Assembly (NCBI GenBank): GCA_050744165.1
Contig: JBOGGN010000174.1
Coordinates: 1 to 10,659 of the forward strand
Direction of reading: 5' to 3'
DNA from: JBOGGN01 sp050744165
Lineage (GTDB): Bacteria > Actinomycetota > Acidimicrobiia > Acidimicrobiales > Palsa-688
DNA: 10,659 nt
Shown here: positions 6,146-10,659 of the stretch, in pieces
How positions within the stretch are numbered: the first letter of the stretch is position 1
Layout: every line of letters begins with the position of its first letter
Position numbers and translations under genes: made by a program
Notes under the pieces: model-generated
Seen by the model: only the letters and a program-made list of their open reading frames with translations
Database searches by the model: none
Told to the model about the DNA's origin: nothing

Positions 6146-7081
6146 CTACCGGCCCCGGTCGGTCACCGGCGAGAGGCGAGTCGCCCGCTGGAGTTCCCGC
6201 AAGGCGCGATAGCCGATCAACGTCACGCCCGCCCGCCCTACGAGCGCTTTCAGTGACTGGCCGCCGGTCACCACGTCATAGTCGTCTACTCGCATTGCCA
6301 AGTCCGGTGCCAGTGCCCGCAGTTCGCCGGTGTCTACCGCGGGCCGCAATACGACCTCGGTGACACCGGGAGCCATCTCGGCGAGCATCCGATCGAGCGC
6401 CACCCGGCCGCTCCGGGTGTGGCTGCGAACCAGGTGGTCGGGCGAGCACACGCCCTCCTCGGCCGCCAACCGCCGGAACGGGAAGCCCACCGCCCGCTCC
6501 GCCGAAATCGACGACAGCCGCAGTGGGAGACGGAACTCGGCGGCCAGTTCGAGGGCCACGTCGAAGAACTCGGGGCGGTACTCCAGAGCCCCAAGATGCG
6601 AACTCAGGTGGCTGACGTCGAAACCCCAGAGGATGGCTCGCTCGATCTGCGCCCGGCATTCACGACGGACCTCGTCGACGTCTGCGTGGTCCCAGAGGTC
6701 ATCGAGCGTTCGCGGGAAGCCGCCGTCACCGTCGAGCAGGGACGGCGCCTGGGTAATCGGCCCCCAGCGGTAGAGGTCGAACTCCGCGTTCAGGGTCAGA
6801 TGGACCCCGACATCCTCGCCTCGGTAGCGCGAGGCCGCCTCGCGGGCCCAGGGGCAGGGGACCATCAGGCTGGCTGTGGTGGCCATGCCACTTCGCAGAG
6901 CGTCGTAGACACCGATGTTGGCGGCGTGGCTCAGCCCGAGATCGTCGCACGCGACGATGAGAAGTTGGGTCCCTGGTCGGTAGCTCAGGGCCTCTGCGAG
7001 CGACGTCACCAGGTCGAACGGTAGTGGGAGAGCCCTAGGGGGTCGCCAGTCCGGGCGGTCCGGCCGGTCGCGGCGAGCCAA
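6146..7081 (-). CDS. ChbG/YdjC-type carbohydrate deacetylase-like protein
   Basis: The core from about residue 39 begins LLIVACDDLGLSHAANIGVYDAL, the hallmark of the YdjC/ChbG (HpnK-related) family of metal-dependent deacetylases acting on N-acetylated sugars. Other recognisable parts are GVHLTLNAEFDLYRWGPITQAPSLLDGDGGFPRT and WGFDVSHLSSHLGALEYRPEFFDVALELA. Expected metal and catalytic residues are Asp46/Asp47, His94 and His158/His162. Two positions look unusual compared with relatives as I recall them: the Asp of the H-x-D-x-H motif is Ser160, and the late HPA/HPG histidine is Arg246 (VVLRPAVDTGE). Activity may therefore be altered. No signal peptide is seen. The start is uncertain. TTG at 7081 has a perfect AGGAGG (10-nt spacer, 311 aa); GTG at 7009 (287 aa) matches the usual family start and has a TACCGT box 8 nt upstream. 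The frame is open to a GTG at 7267, but codon use there looks non-coding. Substrate unknown. Confidence 0.88.
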   Translation of the reverse strand: MARRDRPDRPDWRPPRALPLPFDLVTSLAEALSYRPGTQLLIVACDDLGLSHAANIGVYDALRSGMATTASLMVPCPWAREAASRYRGEDVGVHLTLNAEFDLYRWGPITQAPSLLDGDGGFPRTLDDLWDHADVDEVRRECRAQIERAILWGFDVSHLSSHLGALEYRPEFFDVALELAAEFRLPLRLSSISAERAVGFPFRRLAAEEGVCSPDHLVRSHTRSGRVALDRMLAEMAPGVTEVVLRPAVDTGELRALAPDLAMRVDDYDVVTGGQSLKALVGRAGVTLIGYRALRELQRATRLSPVTDRGR

Positions 7082-7091
7082 TGTCCACCGA

Positions 7092-7097
7092 CCTCCT
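7092..7097 (-). promoter_or_regulatory. Perfect AGGAGG ahead of the deacetylase TTG
   Basis: AGGAGG on the minus strand sits 10 nt before the in-frame TTG at 7081-7079. The spacer is long, but equals the one before the neighbouring ferritin-like gene. It is the best sequence argument for this start over the GTG at 7009. Confidence 0.45.
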
Positions 7098-7367
7098 CTT
7101 CTGGTGGGCGTCGCAACTCGCCTGGGACGCCGTGCTCTCAATCGCCAAGAGCAGGCAGCTCGGCGACCTTGTCGGGATCCGTTGGCCGGTGTCGGAATGG
7201 CGGAGGAGCCGACAAGCTGGGCCAGGGCGACGCGGATCACGGGTAGCTCTCCTGAGGCCTCCAGCACGTTACGACCTCAGGTGTCGGCGGATCGCGTGAT
7301 GGCGTCGTGGACCTGCGTTCTGATTCCCGGGATCGAAAGTCGGTCGACGGACGATGGGCTCGGCGGA
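7098..7367. other. Intergenic stretch with no supported gene
   Basis: About 270 bp between the small membrane protein gene and the deacetylase gene. The deacetylase frame stays open through part of it, but third-position GC falls and the sequence (RRGRRAACSWRLRARR-like) does not look like a protein domain. On the minus strand a TAACGT (7271-7266) could act as a -10 box giving a leader for the deacetylase, and AGGAGAG precedes an in-frame GTG at 7240. No tRNA T-loop, terminator with a T-run or repeat is visible. Confidence 0.5.
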
Positions 7368-7640
7368 TCAGAGACGGGAGCGACCGCCTCTCCCGCCCAA
7401 GGCTTCGAGGATCAGGAGGAGAAGGCACGCGCCCACGATGGCGACCAGCAGCCCGACCAGCGTGAAGGATTGGAAGCTGACCTGCTTCACTCCAGCAGCC
7501 CGGGCCAGCGCCCCGCCGACTAAGGCGCCGACGACTCCGATCACGATCCGGCTGATGCATCCACCGTTGCGGTGGCCCGTCACCCAGCCAGCGACGGAAC
7601 CGGCGATGAAGCCGAACACGATCCAGGTCAGCACACCCAC
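7368..7640 (-). CDS. GlsB/YeaQ/YmgE family small membrane protein
   Basis: The 90-aa product has three hydrophobic helices: about 4-22 (LTWIVFGFIAGSVAGWVTG), 28-50 (CISRIVIGVVGALVGGALARAAG) and 59-83 (FTLVGLLVAIVGACLLLLILEALGG), with many small Gly/Ala residues. The first helix, ending in GW.TG, and the GA.vGg signature of the second are typical of the transglycosylase-associated/GlsB family (PF04226), often linked to general or acid stress but without a known biochemical activity. The length matches the family. The start is a GTG without a ribosome binding site. A TATCGT box ends 6 nt before it, so a leaderless mRNA is likely. Basic residues close the protein (GGRGGRSRL), suggesting a cytoplasmic C-terminus. 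Confidence 0.88.
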   Translation of the reverse strand: MGVLTWIVFGFIAGSVAGWVTGHRNGGCISRIVIGVVGALVGGALARAAGVKQVSFQSFTLVGLLVAIVGACLLLLILEALGGRGGRSRL

Positions 7641-7646
7641 CGCGGC

Positions 7647-7652
7647 ACGATA
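7647..7652 (-). promoter_or_regulatory. Putative -10 box (TATCGT) for the GlsB-like gene
   Basis: On the minus strand TATCGT fits TANNNT and is followed by exactly 6 nt (GCCGCG) and the GTG start at 7640, the same geometry as at mca and the 143-aa protein gene. No Shine-Dalgarno sequence is present. The hexamer is weaker than TACAAT or TAATGT. Confidence 0.35.
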
Positions 7653-7721
7653 TCGCCGGGCTCAAGCCCCAACGCCTCGCCTCCTGGCGGCGCACCGCTC
7701 GGTGCTCACGCAGCCACCGTG

Positions 7722-7877
7722 TCATCGTGCGGTCCCGATCGCCGCAGGCACCGGCGGCTGGCAGCGGCGCAAGGCGGCGCGGGCTTCGGAGATGCCTCGC
7801 CGGCCGACTTCTTTGGTGCGCTCGTCGAGACGCCAGTCGACCTTGCGGGGTTTGAGGAGGCTGAGCTGTCGTGCCAT
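7722..7877 (-). CDS. Small basic protein of unknown function (51 aa)
   Basis: A short frame on the minus strand encodes 51 aa: MARQLSLLKPRKVDWRLDER, then TKEVGRRGISEARAALRRCQ and a Pro/Ala-rich end closing in TGA at 7724-7722. The central part, DWRLDERTKEVGRRGISEARAAL, resembles a motif I recall from many small actinobacterial proteins of unknown role, with a DWxLDERT start and a basic amphipathic helix, which argues that it is a real gene. Codons have strong GC third positions. An in-frame ATG at 7886 would add three residues (MGG); a GGGAGG directly abuts the ATG at 7877, too close for a normal ribosome binding site. The gene lies 60 bp after the 143-aa protein gene on the same strand, so the two are possibly co-transcribed. 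No function is claimed. Confidence 0.68.
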   Translation of the reverse strand: MARQLSLLKPRKVDWRLDERTKEVGRRGISEARAALRRCQPPVPAAIGTAR

Positions 7878-7937
7878 GCCTCCCATGATGAACCGAGGGT
7901 GTGACCGTTATTCCGGTCGCTTTCCGCGGGTCGTCGC

Positions 7938-8369
7938 TTACAGCAGCCGCAGCTGCTCAGTTCGCGACGCCCGGGCAGTCAGAGGTTCCCAGGCCACGCC
8001 GCCGCGGGGGCCGACGCAGCGGACCTCGATCATCTCCACTGGCAGCGCCCGCGCCGCGCCACGACGGTCCGTGAGGCCGACGCTGCCGTCTCGCTCCCGC
8101 CGGGTGACTCGGGCTTCCTGCCACCGGCTCGACGGGGAGCGCCGGAACCGGACCTGCTCGCCCGGCGTCAGCCCGAGGATGATCAGTCCGATCGGGCGGT
8201 CGAGCGAGTCTCGGTCCTTCGAAGACCCGTCCTGGGACGACCGCTCCTCGCGTAACCGCTCCTTGGAGGGCTGCTCCCGGGACGACAGCTTCCGGCGTGT
8301 CCGCTCCTGTGAGGCTCGCTCTTGCGGGGCCTGGCCGCGTGGGGCCGCTGTCGGGTCCCGCCGCGTCAT
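7938..8369 (-). CDS. Basic protein of unknown function with charged repeat N-terminus (143 aa)
   Basis: The 143-aa product has two parts. Residues 1-58 are highly charged and rich in Arg, Glu, Ser and Gln, with a degenerate repeat around S/Q-x-E-R (QERASQERTRRKLSSREQ, SKERLREERSSQDGSSKDR), probably disordered. Residues 59-143 form a compact, likely beta-rich domain: LTPGEQVRFRRSPSSRWQEARVTRRERDGSVGLTDRRGAARALPVEMIEVRC, then GPRGGVAWEPLTARASRTEQLRLL. The pattern of short strands with conserved-looking Trp and DG turns resembles small SH3-like barrels such as Tudor/KOW domains, but this is a guess from the pattern. I cannot name a family. No signal peptide or membrane segment is seen. TACAAT ends 6 nt before the ATG, predicting a leaderless transcript. 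It lies 42 bp after the kinase gene. Confidence 0.75.
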   Translation of the reverse strand: MTRRDPTAAPRGQAPQERASQERTRRKLSSREQPSKERLREERSSQDGSSKDRDSLDRPIGLIILGLTPGEQVRFRRSPSSRWQEARVTRRERDGSVGLTDRRGAARALPVEMIEVRCVGPRGGVAWEPLTARASRTEQLRLL

Positions 8370-8375
8370 GGCCAG

Positions 8376-8381
8376 ATTGTA
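8376..8381 (-). promoter_or_regulatory. Strong -10 box (TACAAT) for leaderless transcript of the 143-aa protein gene
   Basis: TACAAT on the minus strand is a near-ideal -10 element. It is followed by CTGGCC (6 nt) and the ATG at 8369, with no Shine-Dalgarno sequence. It lies in the 42-bp gap after the kinase gene, so the downstream gene probably has its own promoter. The -35 region is poor. Confidence 0.55.
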
Positions 8382-8411
8382 GGAATGGTCCGTCGGTCGG
8401 GACGGGAGGCT

Positions 8412-9866
8412 CTACCAGGAACCGTGGCTGGTCAGTGAGAAGTCCTGTGCCGATTGGCCGCTCAGGTCCGTGACCTGGATGGTTACCGAGGCGGACCCGG
8501 AGTGGAAGCAAGAAGGCGCGGAGGCGGTGGCGGTCCCCGCTTTGCCGTCGGTGCTGGTGGCGGTCGCGAGCACCTGGCCCTGAGAAAGGATCTGCACCTG
8601 GTCGGTCGTTCTCGGTGGAGCGACCAGCGTCACTTTGTACTTCGACAGGCACAAGCTGAAGAAGTTCTCGCTGACCAGGGCGCCGAACGTGTCGGCGGCG
8701 TTGGCAGGCACCAGATTGGCTTGCAGTGTCTGGTCGCTCTGGAGCTCTTGTCCGGGCTGGAAGTCCGACATGGCCTCGCAGCCATTGGCCGGGTTCCCGT
8801 CGAAGTCGGCTCGGCCCTGGAGGCATTGGTTGCCGTCGGTTCCGGGTGCCGGCGGCTGGCCGCAGGGCTGGTACGCCAGCGGGGTGCAAGTCGTCGTGGT
8901 CGTGGCCGGCACGGTCGTGACCGTGGTGGAGACTGACGGTGGGGCGGCATCCGAGCGCTCGTGCGACCGGTACAGGGAGGCGCTTGCGGCAACGACGGCT
9001 GCGACCACCGCCAGCACGCCCACCACGACCGCGAACCTGCGTCTCCGCTTCGGCTGGGGGGTATGCCGGGGCGGAGCAAGGTCGATCTGCGTTCCTCTAG
9101 GGCCGCCGAGGGCGGCAGCCGCCGACGGCCGGCGCTCGGGCCGGGGATCGAGCATCGCCGCCAAGGCCCGCCGCAGGTCGTTAGGGATGTCGTTCGGCAG
9201 GGGCTCGACGTGACCGCGGGCGGCGCGGCCCATGAGCGCCATCGGCTCGCCCTCGCCGTAGGGACCGTGACCCGTCAAAGCGAACGCGAGCGTCGCTCCC
9301 AGCGAGAACACATCGCTTGCGGCGGTCGCCCGCTGGCCTGCCGCCTGTTCCGGGGCGATGTACTCAGGCGTACCGATGATCGTCCCCGCCATCGTGAGCC
9401 CGGGGGTGAAATCGCGAGTAATCGCCACCCCGAAGTCGGCGAGCGCTGCTCTGCCATTGGCCGAGAACAACACGTTGGCGGGTTTGATATCCCGGTGAAC
9501 CACGCCCTGGCGGTGGGCGGTCGCGAGCGCGTCGAGCAAAGTCGATCCGATGGCGCCCACCTCGGCGGGCGACAACGGCCCATAGCGGGCCACCTTGTCG
9601 GCCAGGCTGCCGACCATGCGTGGCATGACCAACACGACGTCGGTCCCGTCGTCTTCGACCGCCAGAAGGGGAACGATCCCCGGGTGGTGGAAGCCGGCCA
9701 GGACCTCGGCCTCACGGCGGATGCGGTGGCGGGCCATCACGATCTGCTGGGCCGAGCCGCTGAGTGACACGCGCTTGCGGGCTACCTGGCGGCCCTGCTC
9801 GTCGACGGCCAGCTCCACAACCGCCATGCCTCCGCGGCCGAGCAGGCCCAGCACGGTGTAGGTCAT
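8412..9866 (-). CDS. Transmembrane Ser/Thr protein kinase (PknB-like) with Cys-containing ectodomain
   Basis: The 484-aa product starts with a complete Hanks-type kinase domain: Gly loop GLLGRGGMAVVELA (7-20), Lys31 in VARKRV, Glu52 of helix C, catalytic loop HRDIKPANV (His124, Asp126, Lys128, Asn131), DFG at 144-146 and GTPEYIAPEQ (165-174) with Thr166 as a likely activation-loop site. All key residues are present. A basic stretch (PKRRRR) leads into one membrane helix at about 279-298. Outside, a Thr/Val-rich stalk is followed by a domain of about 158 residues (327-484) with six Cys (327, 335, 348, 363, 406, 453) and the motif ADFDGNPANGCEA. It has no PASTA repeats and no obvious known sensor fold. 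The end (VTIQVTDLSGQSAQDFSLTSHGSW) is beta-rich. The ATG at 9866 is chosen because the kinase domain begins directly after it and the frame upstream is Arg-rich and unconvincing. The ligand is unknown. Confidence 0.92.
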   Translation of the reverse strand: MTYTVLGLLGRGGMAVVELAVDEQGRQVARKRVSLSGSAQQIVMARHRIRREAEVLAGFHHPGIVPLLAVEDDGTDVVLVMPRMVGSLADKVARYGPLSPAEVGAIGSTLLDALATAHRQGVVHRDIKPANVLFSANGRAALADFGVAITRDFTPGLTMAGTIIGTPEYIAPEQAAGQRATAASDVFSLGATLAFALTGHGPYGEGEPMALMGRAARGHVEPLPNDIPNDLRRALAAMLDPRPERRPSAAAALGGPRGTQIDLAPPRHTPQPKRRRRFAVVVGVLAVVAAVVAASASLYRSHERSDAAPPSVSTTVTTVPATTTTTCTPLAYQPCGQPPAPGTDGNQCLQGRADFDGNPANGCEAMSDFQPGQELQSDQTLQANLVPANAADTFGALVSENFFSLCLSKYKVTLVAPPRTTDQVQILSQGQVLATATSTDGKAGTATASAPSCFHSGSASVTIQVTDLSGQSAQDFSLTSHGSW

Positions 9867-9876
9867 GGCGATGTCA

Positions 9877-9882
9877 ATGGTA
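9877..9882 (-). promoter_or_regulatory. Putative -10 box (TACCAT) for the kinase gene
   Basis: TACCAT on the minus strand lies 10 nt before the kinase ATG at 9866, so the transcript would carry a 5' leader of only a few bases. No Shine-Dalgarno sequence or convincing -35 element is seen. Confidence 0.35.
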
Positions 9883-9921
9883 GGCGGGCCCTGCCGTCGG
9901 TGACGGTGCAGCCGCTGGCGC

Positions 9922-9951
9922 ACGCGCCGTCGGCGAACGCGCCGTCGGCGA
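9922..9951. repeat. Direct repeat, two 15-bp units, with hairpin potential
   Basis: The unit ACGCGCCGTCGGCGA occurs twice in tandem (9922-9936 and 9937-9951), just after the stop of the DsbA-like gene and before the kinase gene on the minus strand. Each copy contains CGCC-GTC-GGCG-like inverted sequence that could form a small stem. There is no T-run, so an intrinsic terminator is not supported. Confidence 0.7.
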
Positions 9952-9957
9952 ACGCCC

Positions 9958-10569
9958 TCAGCGAGGGATGACCGTCTGCTTGAACTCGTTGAGGTCGGCC
10001 CACCCGGTAGTGAGGTCGACGACCCGCTGGATCGTGGAGATGGCCAACTCGTGGTCATCGCCCGGGCGGCTGATGAGTCGCACGAACACGGCGCGACCGC
10101 CGGCGATGAAGGTCGGAACTCCGAAGACCCCATGGTCGAAGATGGCCGCCTCGTGTTCCTTCCGGAAGGTCTGCAAGGGCCAGCCATCTTCGATCTCGTC
10201 GAGGACAGCACGGCCGTCGACACCGGCCTCGTCGAGTACCTCGGTCAGCAGGCCGGTTTTGCGTAGGTCCCGTGCCTGGTCGTGCCGGGCAGCGAATAGG
10301 GCCCGATGGGCCTGGAGGAACTTGTCCGGAAACTGATCGCGAACCACGATGCCCGCCGTGGTGGCCAATAGCCCCGGGTAGCGATCCGGCTCGTCCCACA
10401 CTGGTGGGTTCCCTGGGGCGACGTGGCCTTGGTCGAGGTTGAAAGGCAGGAAGGTGACATCCCACGGCGCACCCGCCTCGAGGCCGGCGACGACATGTTC
10501 GTGGGCGTTGCGGGCGTACGGGCACCGGTAGTCCCAGGTGACCGCGAAACTGATCTCGGAGGGCTGCAC
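9958..10569 (-). CDS. DsbA-like thioredoxin-fold protein with CPYA site
   Basis: The 203-aa product has the DsbA/FrnE-type thioredoxin fold. Seen are the N-terminal strand and active-site region SFAVTWDYRCPYARNAHEHV, a helical insert with FLQAHRALFAARHDQARDL, and the cis-proline loop HGVFGVPTFIAGGRAVF (Val151-Pro152-Thr153). The active-site motif is Cys16-Pro-Tyr-Ala19, so the resolving Cys of a normal CxxC is absent and no other Cys occurs. It could act only as a monothiol enzyme, for example with mycothiol as partner, or in a non-disulfide role. No signal peptide is seen, so it is cytosolic. The GTG start is chosen because homologues as I recall them begin just before this strand; it has only a weak GAGG 11 nt upstream. 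The frame stays open in frame to the window edge through a Gly-Arg-Ala repeat, so a longer N-terminus cannot be excluded. The ending LNEFKQTVIPR looks natural. Confidence 0.87.
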   Translation of the reverse strand: MQPSEISFAVTWDYRCPYARNAHEHVVAGLEAGAPWDVTFLPFNLDQGHVAPGNPPVWDEPDRYPGLLATTAGIVVRDQFPDKFLQAHRALFAARHDQARDLRKTGLLTEVLDEAGVDGRAVLDEIEDGWPLQTFRKEHEAAIFDHGVFGVPTFIAGGRAVFVRLISRPGDDHELAISTIQRVVDLTTGWADLNEFKQTVIPR

Positions 10570-10605
10570 CCTGTAGGAAACCTCGCCGGATCCCAGCTGA
10601 TTCCC

Positions 10606-10659
10606 AGCCCGGCCCGTCCTGCCCGTCCGGCCCGCCCGGCCCGCCCGGCCCGCCCGGCC
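10606..10659 (-). repeat. Six 9-bp tandem units at the right edge
   Basis: Read on the minus strand, three perfect GGCCGGGCG units (10659-10633) are followed by three variants (GGCCGGACG, GGCAGGACG, GGCCGGGCT) down to 10606. They run to the window edge, so the array may be longer. In the frame of the DsbA-like gene they would read Gly-Arg-Ala/Thr; on the plus strand one frame reads Gly-Pro-Pro. It is unclear whether they are translated. Confidence 0.85.

Noticed and set aside
7180..7270. A tRNA-like look to the GC-rich stretch near 7190-7250.
   Set aside because: There is no GGTTCRA T-loop, no plausible acceptor pairing and no CCA end.
7354..8382. A 342-codon plus-strand open frame across the small minus-strand genes.
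   Set aside because: It is Arg/Ser/Pro-rich and without recognisable domains, and it covers the GlsB-like gene and the 143-aa gene, which have better support on the minus strand.
9863..10054. A third minus-strand frame reading AFADGAFADGACASG through the 15-bp repeat and ending in an ATGA overlap with the kinase start.
   Set aside because: The DsbA-like protein ends naturally at FKQTVIPR, there is no slippery site, and no good start or domain exists in this frame. The coding look comes from the repeat.
9867..10223. An N-terminal extension of the kinase frame by 119 codons.
   Set aside because: The sequence is Ser/Arg-rich, overlaps the DsbA-like gene in another frame, and the kinase domain begins right after the ATG at 9866.

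Overview
This window is very GC-rich bacterial DNA, most likely from an actinobacterium (Actinomycetota). The clearest lineage marker is a mycothiol S-conjugate amidase (Mca), because mycothiol is the actinobacterial low-molecular-weight thiol. The rest fits: Tat-dependent exported proteins, a PASTA-less Ser/Thr kinase, an ECF sigma/anti-sigma pair of the SigK/RskA type, and start codons preceded by TANNNT boxes at leaderless spacing. A deep branch such as Acidimicrobiia is plausible, but that is an inference from gene style, not a demonstrated placement.

Layout. Plus-strand genes fill the left part: a 5'-truncated multi-pass membrane protein with a collagen-like Gly/Pro-rich N-terminus (1-992), Mca (1140-2372), an SCP2-type lipid-binding protein (2425-2817), an ECF sigma factor (2909-3490) and its overlapping transmembrane anti-sigma factor (3478-4653). 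The strands converge at about 4654-4704. From there to the right edge every gene is on the minus strand. In transcription order these are a DsbA-like thioredoxin-fold protein (10569-9958), a transmembrane Ser/Thr kinase with a Cys-containing ectodomain (9866-8412), a 143-aa basic protein (8369-7938), a 51-aa small protein (7877-7722), a GlsB/YeaQ-type small membrane protein (7640-7368), a ChbG/YdjC-type deacetylase (7081-6146), and two adjacent Tat-exported ferritin-like proteins (6088-5450 and 5409-4705).

How the genes may work together. Much of the content concerns the cell envelope and stress: membrane-spanning sensors (anti-sigma factor, kinase), exported ferritin-like proteins, a stress-associated membrane protein, and thiol chemistry (Mca, DsbA-like). 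Only the sigma/anti-sigma pair (13-bp overlap) and the ferritin-like pair (tandem, 40-bp gap) are well supported as functional units. Any wider link between the genes is inference.

No rRNA, tRNA, CRISPR array, insertion sequence or phage gene was seen. The window looks like ordinary chromosomal backbone. Its less familiar elements are the kinase ectodomain, the long Ser-rich linker of the anti-sigma factor, the tail on Mca, the two small uncharacterised proteins, substitutions in the deacetylase, and a repeated TANNNT-to-start spacing.
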